DNA from: Lumbricus terrestris
Taxonomy: Eukaryota; Annelida; Clitellata; Crassiclitellata; Lumbricidae
Direction: 5' to 3'
Assembly (NCBI GenBank): GCA_949752735.1
Contig: OX457039.1
Location: forward strand, 22,118,830 to 22,182,829
DNA length: 64,000 nucleotides
Shown: piece after piece, positions 11,865 through 23,393 of the stretch
Position numbering within the stretch: the first letter of the stretch is position 1
Layout: every line of letters begins with the position of its first letter
The notes under the pieces: model-generated
What the model was told of the DNA's origin: nothing
What the model saw: only the letters and a program-made list of their open reading frames with translations
The model's database searches: none
Made by a program: the position numbers and the translations under genes

Positions 11865-14800
11865 CTGAAAAAATAACCCAGACAGCTGATGATAATCATG
11901 CATACTTATAATAATAATCACACTCTTTATTATTTCAAACTGAAAAACGCAGTATGACTACAATCAGTAATGAATGAATGATCAAAGCTATTTCAGGAGT
12001 CGAATCTATTTCACCATTCCATCCAGCGAATGATAGGCTGAGCGAACCTTTAAGAAGGTAGCGGGAACATCCCTGCTTCCTTTTGATATTCTGCTGTTTA
12101 CACCAGTGATTTTACCATTACTCTATGGACTCCACTTATCCACAAGACAAGAAAAAATGTCAGGCAATTTAATGTGAGTGATTAGAATTATGTAGTTACA
12201 GTAGGTGCAACTGCATTTAAACACTGAATGCAGCACTATTATGAGCATTGTAGGAGTAGTAGGCCTACTACAAATCCATTAAACGAATTTCGGGCAGATC
12301 CACCAAATCAATTTTCACAAAACCTACCGGTAATGATTTTTAGATACTAAACTGTAACCAACAACACTTAATAGGTCCAATCCATTACGCCATGTATTCA
12401 ATTTAACTCTGAATAGTTTTCGGAGGTCCAGCAGCTTTCTATTATAAAACTGTTTTTGAGAAATCGGGTTTTTGTGTATTTTCAGCGTTTTGTAGATTCG
12501 GGTTTCAGGGATTCAGCTTGACTCCAATAGCTTTTGGTCGAATCCACGTTGATTTGACGCAAAGATTTTTGCTACACAGAAGTTGGATTGATGAAATGAA
12601 TTTTTCATAAATTGAAGCGGAATTGATGAAAAGATTCTTCCTCAAACTGGAGTTGGATTTATTAAAAACTAGCTGTACCCGGCCACGCGTTGCTGTGGCT
12701 GAAAAGACCGTCCAACCCTCCCTCCCTACTTCCCTTCCCCTGCCTCCCTCCCTCCCTTACCCTGCCTCCCTCCCTCCGTTCCTCCCAACCTCTCTTCCCT
12801 TCCCTCCTCCATCCCTCTCCCCCTTCCTTCCGTTTCTTCCCCTCCCTCCCCTCCGTCCCTCCCCCTCCATCCCTCTCCTCCCTCCATCCCGTCCGCTCCC
12901 TCCCCCTTCCTCCCGCTCCCTTCCTCCCACACGGCCGCATTCAAATGCAAATAAATTGAATTCGCTGAAATCGAATGCAATGTTGTGTTTTTTCGAGAAA
13001 AGCATATAAAAACCAGTCGGCTCCAACGTTGTGTGAAAATTGTCAATCTAGCCTTTTCTTGCCTTTTTTCGACCGGATCTGACCTTTTTCAAAATTCAGA
13101 GTGGCATCCCTGGCCTTATTCAAAATTCAGAGTGGCATCCCTGTACGTTATAAATACACGGGCCAAAATGGCGGAGTATGCGGTAAAATGTATAAACGTG
13201 TCAACTCGAGGATAAAGTTGTGTTTTTTTTTGGTAAAAGATTTGTTTCTTTCCAGGGAATCCTTTTACAAACATGATGGTATTCGAACGGAGCGTTTTGC
13301 GAAAAATTTCAAAAGAATCGGTGATGAAGTTTCCGAGATAACCCATTAGGACCAAACTTTTTACATTTTCATTTATATAGATACTGGTAAATTATCGTTT
13401 TTAAATAGCGAATTTAATTATTCGCCATTGTATGAGTTTTAGTGATGGTTGTCTACAAGTTGGATTAACGAAAAGATTACTAACTAAACAGAAGTCAGAT
13501 TGATGAAAATAATTTTTACTTAAATGGAAGCAGGATCGATGAAAAGATTCTTGCTGAAATTCATAGTTGTAAAAAACTTTTTTCCATTTTTTATTCTCTC
13601 CCAAAAACGTCGTTTTTCGGCTTTTATTTTTCTCATTATTTTTTATCGTTTTTTAATATTTTATGTAACTTTCATTTATTTATTTACTGTCTATTATTAT
13701 TTTCATTATCAATCAATCAATCAATCAATCAAATACTTTATTGATCATCGTAAAACATGTAAGTAGTGTAGGTATACAGGATCTGGGACAAGATGGCGGC
13801 TAATTGCTTTTACCACTACCACTGCTAGGACTAATTGCTTTTTAATTGACGGTTGTCCCAGAAATGGTGGCGGGTGACTAATGACTTCCTTTGATCTGAT
13901 GATTAATGGCTTTTTAATTGCAGGCTGTCCCAGAAGTGGAGACGGCTCTCATCCTTTGATGTGATGATTAATGGCTTTTTAATTACAGGACGTCCCAGAA
14001 ACGGACTCGGACTCAGCTGACGAATGTAATTACTGTTGACTAATGGCTTTTTAATTGCAGCCGGACAACGAGAGGGGGTCTTACCCTTGTGCTGCCTTTG
14101 TTAATTACGGGCTTTTTCTTTCTTTTCGACTGATCAGAACCTCTACGCACCATATTACACGTCGCGACCCTCGGACTATCACTGTTAACAGGAGACACCA
14201 AACATTCTCTAAATTCCTGGGCCAGAGGGGCCTAAAGTACATCCATTCTACGGGGCTCAGCCCTAGGCTTCGCCGCGGGTACATTCCTACCTAGTCGACA
14301 ATAACACAACTCGAAGAAACCCTACCTATCTATCCCTAGGCAATACCGGCAAAATACTCTACAATGCGGCTTGTTTCCGCGAACAAGGGGACACACAAGG
14401 AAACACACGGGATTAACCCTGACTTAGGTTATGATACAATTTCGCATAACTATGTGAAAAGGCCACCGGCCAGTTTTCACGGGGAAATAGCCAGTTGTGC
14501 AAATGTCACGTCCCTAACGATGGAATTGCCCCAACACAAAGGGTGCAGGAGCAGGCAAAACTGTGAGGGAAGCCAGGGGCAATCACGATCGACAGCAGAC
14601 AGGAAACACCACAGCGGGAAAAATACGCGAAAACCACGAGTGCAGGAGACGCGGAGATCATACGCTGAATCCGTAAGACAGAAGGCTGCGCAACGACCAC
14701 AAGCTCTGCTGACAAAAACAACGTGCGGCAGACCAGCCGGAGCAAATAGACCAACAGCCGGCAACTCTAATGGAAAGATGGGGAAACACAAGGGCTTAGC

Positions 14801-17800
14801 GAGAAAATACCAGGCAAAATTCATGGGAAGCTAAACTGGGATAAAGTTCTACGTTCAACACTAGGCAGCGTAGGCAAGGTAACAGTGCGAGAAACTAACG
14901 GCTGACAGAACAATGCTGGGCGCTACAACCAAGGCTGGCGACAGCGAGCGTTACTGATAGGCAAACGTGGAAGGCCACAATGAATAAGAAAAGAGTATCT
15001 TCAAACCAAGCAGCGTCCGTCTGCAAACAACCAGAGTCTCTGTGTCACTCTGTAATGCGAATCGCCCGCTACATGCGGTGTCGCTAAATCACAGACTTAT
15101 CACGAGTAACTGGTAACTCGGGGCACTCTCACCCCATGATCACAAGGGAACACGGTCTCTACCGCAAGGACCACGAACGTTATCAACGGAGTCGCCCTTC
15201 TCAGTAACACTGAGTTTATGGCCTGGTGGATGCTGAAGCCACCGTCGATCTATAGTTTGTAATGACAGATGTACCGTCCTCTCACAGACTGCATATTCTG
15301 CACTTCTCAAACAGACCCGTGCGCCTCGCGCCAAACAATTCCGGAGATCACAGCCTCTCCGCGATGACACACACACGAATCCCTCACGTCCCCGGCTTCG
15401 TGGCTTAGAGAGGTTGTTCTCTAACCACTATCTTTACGTGCTTCGCAAGCAACGCTCAAGGGGACCACAGCTCCCCCTGTAAAAGACCACCCTCAATAAA
15501 CACATCGGAGCTCAAAACCCCCGAGATAAACAACAGGGTGAGGTCCTGCCAGATCTTCGCTGAAAGCCCGAGTGCCCAAACATGTTTCTTTCAACAGTGA
15601 CATGAGATCACCTGAAGATAAATTTTGGATAAAACTGCCCGAAAATAACCTTTAGTGTATCACACAAGAGTGCGAAAGACACAAGGAAACGAACACGGCA
15701 CTGTATCGAACCGTCACGTATATGCAGAGCAGTAGCAACCACCTTACGTATATAGCAAAGCACCGTGTGGCAGGCTTTATTCCACCCATTTAGTTCTGTC
15801 TGCATGCTATGCCTTGGCATAAAACTGATAATTGTTCTTCCCTACGAAAAATTCAACTTTTATGGCGTTGCTGACCATCACAGCTCACTGTGGTGTTGCT
15901 GGCCTTTATAGCTCCCGGCGGTGTTGCTGGCCGCCCATCATACCCCACTGTGCCGTGTCCCCGACCGTAATGTCTCACTGTGGCGTGTCTGGCGCATACT
16001 TACTTTTGCGCAAGTTAAAAAATTAGAATGTTTGCTATTTTTTCATTGAATCAGTGTAGCAAAGTATCTAACAGTGTTTTTGTCATTTAGTGTTTAGCTT
16101 TGGCGTTCTAGAAATTAGACAATCAAGCCAAAAATGCAGTTATAAAGTTCCTATAACCATGACAGTAATGTATTCAGACGATTGCAAAAATGTTAATTTT
16201 GCAAAATTTACGCCCACCGAAATCTACGCTCATTACAAATAGGTCTACAACTTCAAAATAGTATTATGTATCCTATATTGTAATGAATCACCAAGTTACC
16301 CAATGTGCTGAATAGTAGCCTACCGTCTTCATGTGCACGCCTGCTGCCTATAGATTAAATGCGTTCGTTCTGTCATAAGCCAAGACAGCACGCGACGCTC
16401 TTGTGTGACCGCTTTGAGAAACTTCGCCTAATACATTTTATTGTGTGGCCGTGAAGTTCTGGAATTTTTTATACTTTAAGTTTGTGCATTACTACTAAAA
16501 ATAACGATCTTTAACCAAAAATTCCTCTATAATATCATCCCATTCGGCGGCCGCCATTTTGATTATCGGCCATCGCTGTCGTTGCTATGTTGAACTGTCA
16601 CGCGCCGCAGTGATTTTTAAGTAAATCATAGACCAATGGTTTTTTTGGCTCATTTTGTAAATGAGCAAAAAACGGAATGCCAGTACCTTGGAAAAGGGAA
16701 TACGAAGTTTCAGATAAGAGTTAAACGGTCATCAACTGGGACAAACAGAGAATTTCGTGTATCTGGGGGAAGCATGAGTACACAAAAAGACTCAATGGAG
16801 GATGTGGTGAGAAGAATTTAGGGTTGGCAAGAGGGATACTAGAGACAATGGGAAAGGTGTGGAGTTCAAGGGAAATAGGGAGAGCAACAAAAGTGCAGAT
16901 GTACGAAACACTAGTGCAGAGCGTGCTGTTGTACAATGCGGAAACCTGGACACTGAGAGACGAGCAGAAACGACGGCTGAGAGTCTTCGAAATGACTCGC
17001 CTGCGGAAAATAGAAGGCGTTACAAGAAGAGACAGAATAAGAAACACAATGAATTATGAAAGATTGAATATCAAACAGGATATAATTGAAAAAACAGAAC
17101 AGAAGGAACAGAAGACTGCGATATTTTGGACATGTGGCAAGAATGGAAAACGAAAGATACCCAAAGATAACGTTCAACGGATATGTACACGGAAGAAGAT
17201 CGAGGGGAAGACCAAAGAAAAGATGGATAGATACGATAAGAGAGGACTGCGAGGCGCTGGGAATGTCGGTGCAGGAGGCGACGCATGTGGCGCGGGACAG
17301 ACAAAAGTGGAGAGCTACCGTGGAAAAGCGGCTGAGGCGTTCTGAAGGCATCGCCTGACGGCCATAAGTCAAGTCAAATCAAGTCAAAGACCAATTAGAT
17401 AAATTAGCAAGATTTTGTCAAAATTTGCGCAAATATCGCGCAGATTGCGAATTTTTGCACTGTTGCGCGAAACCAATTTTGCGCAAAATTGGCGCTGCGC
17501 AAGATTGCGAATTTCTGGGGCCCTACTTAAGTAGCCGCCTATTCGCTATAAGGTGGAACAAAATGTTGCCTCATATCAGAGTGAGAAGTGAACTACCAAA
17601 ACCTGTTATAACGACAGACTGTCAAATGTTTTGCGATTATCCGAACTGACTAAAGAGCTCAAATTTTCTTAAACTAAGGCATTCTTACCGCATCTTAATC
17701 ATTCCATTTTCTCCGTAAATGGGGTGAAAGTATCCATGTAGTAAATAACTTTCACAGTTTAAATAATACAAAAGCGTCCGCACCCAACAGGCTCATTACT

Positions 17801-20800
17801 TGTATAATTATTCATGCAGGTCATTTGTGAGTTGTGACATAACTGTAAAAAGCAAGTAAAATGATTCTAAGTCAAGTCGAGGAAACAACGATCTTGGCAG
17901 TTATGATCAACTCGATCGATCAATTCGATCAACTGCGGGGTATATAAGGCAGTGGTTCTCAAAGTGATGGTCAGTGGACCGGCTCCAGTCCATGGAACAT
18001 TGATCACCGGTCCGTGGAGAAGAGTTAAATTAAAAACAGATTGCATTTTTTAAGATTTTTATATTTTTGTGTTTATTCTGGTTTCTGCGTTTTATTTTGA
18101 GCAGATATTTCTATCATTAAAGCACAATCTTAGTAATGTGTCTTTAGCTATATATTTTTGCACACCCACTATAACAGAATTAAATTCACTTCTAATTCAG
18201 TTTGAAAATTTGAGTTTACCTTCTAAATCTAAAATAACCTTCTAAAATATAATTGCATGAGAATTAAATTGACAAATAAATTAAATGTTGCCAGGAATGT
18301 TTTAACTATTGAAACAAATCCCTGTTTATTTAACTTATACATCGCTTTTGTTTGCACTCACCATTTAGGCCTAAGTTAGCGGTCCGCGAGCTTCAACAAA
18401 AAAAATTATTGCCGGTCCGTGGTCTGTAAAAGCTTGAGAACCACTGCTCTAAGGGACAATTGAGGTATGTATGCCTATGCTTTTGAAGTAGCTTAACACA
18501 TTGACTGCCTACACGCCATGTTAAATGACTGACTGAAGTACGTATATATACGTACGTGGCACTCAATGTGTTAAATGATCAAAAAGTCTTCACTAATACA
18601 GCAAAGCTATTGATAAACAGCATAATTTTAATCTTTCAATACTTAAAGTGCCTATAGAGATCGATACGATTGTAGAAACACGTTATGGGCGTCATTTAGA
18701 TAAACGTGTATTTCAGCGTCTTAAATTATTCTCTCGCTGCAGCATTATTATTTTAACCTTCTAATCAATTCAGCTTCTGTTTAGTCAAGAATTTGTTTAA
18801 TCAATCCCGCCTCTATTTACGCAGCAATTATTTTTTCGTCAAAAAAACTTCTATTTAATTACAAAATTATTGTTCATCAAATCCAGCTTCAATGTCGGCA
18901 AGTTTGTTTTCATAAATCCGACTTTTATTTAAATAAGAATTATTTCCATCAATCCGACTTCTATTTAGCGAGGATTCATTTCATCAATGCGGCTTGTTTT
19001 CGACCAATGAGGAAGTCCATGCAATGGCAAATAATCTACGGCACTAAAACACATTGTTAGATACGCTGTATGGAAGGGATGGTGGTGTAGTGTGGAGGTG
19101 TGGTGTCAGAGAGGGAAGGAGTCAGTCAGCGCCAAGTCATGAGTGTGAATGGTCATGCACGTCTGATTAAACATGTAGATATGGTCACCAATAAAGTGTC
19201 CAAGGTCGTGGGCATTTTATGTAAGGTTGGGCATGTACTTAGTGTACTACCAACTGAAAAATTGAAGCTTTTATACCATACCTTACTAGAACCATATATA
19301 TCAATTACTGTTGTGTTGTTTGGGCTTCTCCTTACAAAACTTGCAACCTGGACCGCATTCTGAAGCTTCAGAAAGCTGCATGTCGTATTATTTCTCACTC
19401 TCCTTATTTGGCTCACTCCAACCCTTTATTCAATAAACTTAACCTTCTCAAAATTTATGACCTGTGCTACTTGTCTATTGTCGTCCTTATGTTCAAATTT
19501 GGAATTAATGTCTTACCCCCATATTTAAAAATTATTTTATGAGCTCAATCTCACTCATTTAATGCTTGTGGTTCGTAATTATGTTATTCATTTTGCTCGC
19601 ACCACCTGTCGCTTCAATAGCTTCAAAATTCTAGGTCCTCGTTTATGGAATTCACTATCAGATGATGTGAAGAGGGAAAATAGTTTATGTACCTTCAAGA
19701 AAAAGTCAAAGCTTTAGGCTTTGTTTTTAAACTATACTTATGTTGATTAACTATTTGGTCTTTATACCTGCATATCTCCACTTGCAGTATCTAGGCACTC
19801 TGTATGTCAGTATTCCTTACAGATAGTTGATAATGATGCTTTCTGGTGTCTTTTATGTCAATGTGGTTTGAGTTGATATATACTGCTGCACTAATATTTT
19901 CTTGGTATTATTATTATATTTACTATTATTTTTATTATTATAATTTTCATATTATTTTTATCACTAGTACTTTCACCAGTTATGTTCTAGTTAAGTGAAA
20001 TAATAGCATGCATAAAAATAGTCAAGGAAGAGGGGTCCGGGTAGTATAAGCTGTTAGCTTTTCCAGACTCCTATTGCACTGTACTTTATTGACTCACATT
20101 TGTACCGTTTGACTTTTGTGTGCAATAAATAAATTCATTCAATTCATTCATTCATTTAGGAAGAAGTCTTCGTTAATCCCGCTTGTATGCCATCAACACT
20201 AAATCCCATGCATTGGCGAATAATTTACTCTGCTAAGACAATAGATGATTACCCTATCGCTTTAGCGTTCTAGATTATTCGCCAAGTATAGCAATGTCAT
20301 TTTTCATCAATCTGACTTCTACTTTGGCAAGAATTCTTTTGATCAATTCAGCTTCCATTTAGGCAAGGATTCGTTTCATCAATCCAGCTTCTGTTGGAGT
20401 AAAAATCATGTTTTCATCAATCCAACTTCTATTTAAGCAATTATTTTGGTGAAATATTGTTTAGGTGAATTTAATTATTTTTCCAAATATGTCATTTCAT
20501 AGGATATCATTTCATAGGATGCAGGGCATTTTTCACTGGAAATATTTTCACGGACATATATCCCTCATGACAGTTACCCTCGGACATTCCCCCTTCCACT
20601 CCCAATAGCATTTCACCCCCTATTCCGAAATATGCTAAAATGATCTCTCTGTTAAATATTTTTTCTAATTATTAGTGTCTCTAAACAAATGTGTAACAAA
20701 GTGTCTATAAATGATGGATAAACATGTTGTAAGATGTAAATGAAATTGTCTCGTTGTTTGGTCCAGGAGGTCCCAGTTTCAACATCTTATTTCTTCAAAC

Positions 20801-23259
20801 TCAGATAAACCGACACAAGTAGTTCTTTTCCCGTAACATCTTGTAAAGTATTCTTCAGGAACGAGTAACAGAGTTCAGCACTTTCTAACATAAACGTCGA
20901 CTAGTAATCGATAGGCAGTTATACTGCGCAGTCATTTCTTAATACGCAGAACAAAGAGAATCCTCAAGACGTATCATTCAGACGACGATTGTTTATTCCA
21001 TTTGAGATTTTCAGTAATTTAAGAACACCCAAAAATTTGGTTTCACGTACACGAGGAAGATGCACATCCTTTACACATATATTGAAATCTGTATCACGAG
21101 ACGCCTTGTTGTCAAAAATCATAGTTAGTTTTATTTAAGCTCAAGGATAACAAGTTTGCAGAAAACCAGTGGCTTAACAGTCTTAAATCATCAGAGTTTC
21201 AGATAGCACGATGGGACTATGGCCAGTGGCAAAAAAATCGTATAATCAGCAAACATTATTAATTTTAAGGCTGTCACAGATTAAATAACAATGGTCCCAA
21301 TATTGAACCTTGAGGAACTCCACATCTCACCAATAGAGAATCTGAGGAAGAGTGGCTAACAGAAACATACTGCAACCTATTAGATAAGTAGCTACAGAAC
21401 CAATTTTGTGGGGCGCGGTGTAGTGGTGTCGTTGCTTTGAAGCCGAAAGGTTCGAGGTTCGAATCCACCTAATGTCGCCGTGTAGGGACCTTGGGCAAGT
21501 CCTTCACTCGCAATTGCTCAGCGATTCGGCGTGAAACTCCGATGCAGTGTCCGCGCTGTAGTCGGGAGCGCCTCTAGTAGCGGTTGAGGACTGGAAGAGG
21601 CGCTATAACAAGTGCACATACAATTTAGAGGCAAGCCTCTAATTCCATAATGTTCAAGCTTATCTAACAAAATCTTATGATTTACAGTATCAAAGGCTTT
21701 AGCCAGATCTAGGAAAATCCCTATGGTCAGTTGATAATAGAAGTCGAATTGATTAAAACAGTTATCGTTAAAATAGAAGTTGGATTCATTAAATGAATTC
21801 TTGACTAAAATCGAAGCCTGATTGGGCTTCCATTTTAGTCAAGGGTAATCCCGAAGACTGCATGCCCGTATACAAAACAATATGGTTGCCAGCGACTGCA
21901 CTAAAATAGAGCGCAGCGACCTATCACCTGCATCCCACAATGCAAAGTGGTCAGTAAGTAATGAATGCAATTCATTAGGCCTATTCTTTCCATTATTTCG
22001 GTACATTTAATGGTTCGATCATATTAAACGTTGCATTTCCAAATCGTGTTGCTTTCTCGTTTATTTACTGCATATTTAACTGTCATATATCACCCTTTGC
22101 TTCGATTACTGGCGAAACTGCACAATCGGGGTCCCCTATTAATAGATTTTACGTAACGTTTTTAATTTTGCGTAATATTTTAAATATGTTTACCTTCTTG
22201 TTTGACGATCCGCTATTGGTCTGTCCTGTTTTTCTTCCGGTTGCATGTCGTGCTATGATTGGCCGGCAAGCGCATAACCATAGATTACTCATTATGTAAA
22301 AGATGCTACTCTATGCAAAATTTAATTGCATTATTTCGTTCATATGCGATTAATTTTCTTTAAAAGACTTTATGAAGTGAATGAAATGAGGGTCGGTTAG
22401 GGCTCAGGTTAGGCGTCGTGAGGGTCGGTTAGGGCTCAGGTTAGGCGTCGTGAGGGTCGGTTAGGGCTCAGGTTAGGCGTCGTGAGGGTCGGTTAGGGCT
22501 CAGGTTGGGCATCGTGAGGGTCGGTTAGGGTTAGTATTAGGGTTAGTGTCGACACTCGGTCCCGATACGCGTTATGTCTCGAAAGATTTAAATTATTTGC
22601 AGTGCGTCGTGAGGGTCGGTTAGGGCTCAGGCTAGGCGTCGTGAGGGTCGGTTAGGGTTAGTATTAGGGTTAGTGTCGACACTCGGTCCCGATACGCTAG
22701 TCATGTCCATGCGGTCATAATGAACATTTTATAACGAAATATTAGATTGACTGATACTAATACTAATTGACATCTCTTGTGATATCTACTCCAATATTTC
22801 GTTTCCGTAACGAAGTCACGCCCAATAATTAAAAACACAACGTTACGTAAAATCTATTAATAGGGGACCCCGATTGTGCAGTTTCGCCCGATTACTTACT
22901 TACTGACCGCTTTCCATTGTGGGATACAGGTGATAGGCCCCTGCGTTCTATTTTAGTGCAGTCGTTGGCAGCCATATTGTTTTGTATACGGTCACGCATT
23001 CTTCGGGATTACCCATTTGCTAATAGCTTATACCGATTCAAACACTTGCCTCGATAACTTTCGCCTGGGCTTCTTTTACTTCCGTCAATCCGACGATATT
23101 CTCGTACTTGGTCATCCAGCTCTCCATTCGACTACCAATAATTTTGTCTGCTTTTAGATTTCCCGTCATGGAGTAATACCTGACCATTTTTACTAAACGG
23201 CACGTTCTATGCGACCCGCATAAATACGAACTTAACATCGTTCTTAAAATCAAGCTCAT
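10977..23259 (-). CDS. CCDC51: CCDC51/MITOK mitochondrial K+ channel, two-exon gene span
   Basis: Coding span of a two-exon gene: exon 1 is 23050-23259, exon 2 is 10977-11864. The joined product is 365 aa (human about 411). CCDC51 (MITOK) is the pore-forming subunit of the mitochondrial ATP-sensitive K+ channel in the inner membrane, partnered by ABCB8. What is seen: an N-terminus rich in Arg, Ser and Leu without acidic residues over ~30 aa, like a mitochondrial presequence; the signature [20 protein letters not shown]; a charged coiled coil at about residues 75-165 containing the family motif [10 protein letters not shown]; a hydrophobic segment at ~168-188 beginning [12 protein letters not shown]; a second coiled coil; and a second hydrophobic segment at ~338-359 just before the C-terminus. 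Two membrane spans around coiled coils is the known family architecture. I chose the ATG at 23259 because it opens the presequence; an in-frame ATG at 23289 would add ten residues. The gene is head to head with TTC25. Confidence 0.88.
11865..12590. other. CCDC51 intron start, no feature recognised
   Basis: AT-rich sequence containing a TAGGCCTA octamer at 12260 within a 16-bp palindrome GTAGTAGGCCTACTAC. No exon or transposon is recognised. Confidence 0.4.
12590..12665 (+). repeat. ~40-bp dispersed repeat cluster
   Basis: Units of GAAGTTGGATTGATGAAA type in forward orientation, directly abutting the element that starts at 12670. A further cluster of three units lies at 13440-13560. Confidence 0.7.
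12670..13385. mobile_element. Repeat with TAGCTGTACCCGGCC start and CCCTCC tract
   Basis: Starts CTAGCTGTACCCGGCC and ends TTTATATAGATA. Ends of this look are widespread in invertebrate genomes, but I cannot name the family. It contains a 215-bp nearly pure pyrimidine tract (12712-12925) and a tandem 31-bp duplication of TTCAAAATTCAGAGTGGCAT at 13089 and 13119. It is inserted between 40-bp repeat units. Confidence 0.5.
13440..13560 (+). repeat. ~40-bp dispersed repeat cluster
   Basis: Three forward units (AAGTTGGATTAACGAAA, GAAGTCAGATTGATGAAA, GAAGCAGGATCGATGAAA), preceded by ATTCGCCATTGTATGAG, a motif that accompanies several other clusters. Confidence 0.75.
13775..14065 (+). repeat. Tandem ~80-bp repeats
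   Basis: Four degenerate units each containing TAATGGCTTTTTAATTGCAG followed by GTCCCAGAAATGG. The array forms the left edge of the GC-rich island that follows. Confidence 0.75.
14066..15864. other. GC-rich island of unknown nature
   Basis: About 1.8 kb with clearly higher GC than the surrounding intron. The longest frame (14364-14834, 156 codons, very basic, many Lys/Arg/Gln) matches nothing I know and may be compositional. No RT, integrase or transposase motif is visible, and no LTR or TIR pair was found. It is bounded by an ~80-bp tandem array on the left and a ~30-bp array on the right, which suggests a mobile element of a class I cannot name. Confidence 0.4.
15865..16012 (+). repeat. 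Degenerate ~30-bp tandem repeats
   Basis: Four to five units of the form TGCTGGCC...ATAGCTCACTGTGGTGT. It forms the right edge of the GC-rich island. 16013-16640 holds no recognised feature apart from a GGCGGCCGCCATTTTG motif at 16547. Confidence 0.65.
16640..17395 (+). mobile_element. RTE-like LINE 3' fragment, (AAGTC)n tail
   Basis: Broken frames encode [48 protein letters not shown] and the end [20 protein letters not shown]. Near-identical to the copy at 56362-57410. Ends in tandem AAGTC. Several frameshifts, so inactive. 17396-17949 holds nothing recognised. Confidence 0.85.
17950..18446. mobile_element. Non-autonomous hAT (CAGTGGTTCTCAA)
   Basis: CAGTGGTTCTCAA and TTGAGAACCACTG are exact inverted termini. 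The flanking 8-mers ATATAAGG and CTCTAAGG agree at six positions, a decayed TSD. Contains GGTCCGTGG repeats near both ends and a TAGGCCTA octamer at 18366. Confidence 0.85.
18760..18995 (-). repeat. ~40-bp dispersed repeat cluster (reverse)
   Basis: Five to six units of CATCAATCCGACTTCTATTT type, followed by the companion motif (GACCAATGAGGAAGTCCATGC, AATGGCAAATAATC). Confidence 0.75.
19070..20158 (+). mobile_element. CR1-like LINE C-terminal fragment
   Basis: Encodes [51 protein letters not shown], then frameshifted [20 protein letters not shown] and [20 protein letters not shown], the post-RT region of CR1/Jockey-type LINEs. Ends in a CATT-rich tail. Confidence 0.75.
20155..20450 (-). repeat. 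~40-bp dispersed repeat cluster (reverse)
   Basis: Five units (TTCGTTAATCCCGCTTG, TTTTCATCAATCTGACTTC, TTGATCAATTCAGCTTCC, TTTCATCAATCCAGCTTC, TTTTCATCAATCCAACTTC) with the companion motif TGGCGAATAATTTA between the first two. 20451-21240 contains no recognised feature. Confidence 0.75.
21245..21735 (-). mobile_element. LINE RT fragment split by a SINE
   Basis: The minus strand encodes [20 protein letters not shown] upstream of the SINE and [20 protein letters not shown] ... [15 protein letters not shown] downstream. The two halves rejoin in frame when the SINE and its duplicated CAATTT are removed. Confidence 0.82.
21410..21620 (+). mobile_element. tRNA-derived SINE S1 copy inside a LINE
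   Basis: GGGGCGCGGTGTAGTGG start, B-box GGTTCGAGGTTCGAATCC, and shared 3' tail GAGGCGCTATAACAAGTG. Target duplication CAATTT at 21401 and 21621. The A-box region lacks a few bases relative to the other copies. Confidence 0.88.
21735..21842. repeat. ~40-bp repeat units ending in a hairpin
   Basis: Two forward units, then TTGACTAAAATCGAAGCC facing GGCTTCCATTTTAGTCAA. The two opposed half-units form a hairpin against the left end of the next element. Confidence 0.65.
21843..23014. mobile_element. 1.2-kb inverted-repeat element M4 with TTAGGG-like array
   Basis: Terminal arms starting GGGTAATCCCGAAGA at 21843 and mirrored at 23014 are similar for about 120 bp. A second inner pair (GGCGAAACTGCACAATC, GGGGTCCCCTATTAATAG) follows at ~22113 and ~22889. 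The left arm carries ~140 bp that the right arm lacks. The centre is a 32-bp tandem array (22388-22690). No coding frame. It ends 35 bp from CCDC51 exon 1. Confidence 0.8.
22388..22690 (+). repeat. 32-bp tandem array with GGTTAGGG cores
   Basis: Four adjacent units of GTGAGGGTCGGTTAGGGCTC plus AGGTTAGGCGTC, then GGGTTAGTATTAGGGTTAG, and the whole end block is repeated once after a 60-bp spacer. It resembles telomere repeats only in its GGTTAG core. Confidence 0.9.
23050..23259 (-). CDS. CCDC51: CCDC51 exon 1 (presequence and GLTEV motif)
   Basis: First coding exon, 70 codons from ATG at 23257-23259. It begins [14 protein letters not shown] and carries many Arg/Ser residues and a RYYS motif typical near presequence cleavage sites. 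It ends with Glu of KVIE at 23050. The bases after that are GCAAGT, so the splice uses a GC donor. A GT donor six bases on would insert Ala-Ser into a conserved stretch and has poor consensus. The right end of a 1.2-kb inverted-repeat element lies only 35 bp into the intron. Confidence 0.88.
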
Positions 23260-23393
23260 AATTAGCTTATGATAAACCGAAAAGAACAATATTTTACCAA
23301 CTAAACCGGTCTGAGCGGTCTCGTGGCTACTCTTTAGAAATGCCGTCTTGAATATTTAGTATCCTGTGCACCATACCTATTCTTAGCTGTGCA

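Noticed and set aside
12623..13046. Several overlapping open frames on both strands
   Set aside because: They follow from the CCCTCC low-complexity tract; proline/serine or glycine/arginine-rich readings with no domain.
13789..13800. YY1-like AAGATGGCGGC (and GCCGCCATTTTG at 16551) as promoters
   Set aside because: Both lie in repeat or unexplained intron sequence with no adjacent exon recognised.
14364..14834. 156-codon basic frame as a gene
   Set aside because: No recognised similarity, no splice or promoter context, and an overlapping open frame on the other strand of similar length; treated as part of the unexplained GC-rich island.
22388..22690. Interstitial telomere
   Set aside because: The unit is 32 bp with only GGTTAGGG-like words, not tandem TTAGGG; it is the core of an inverted-repeat element.
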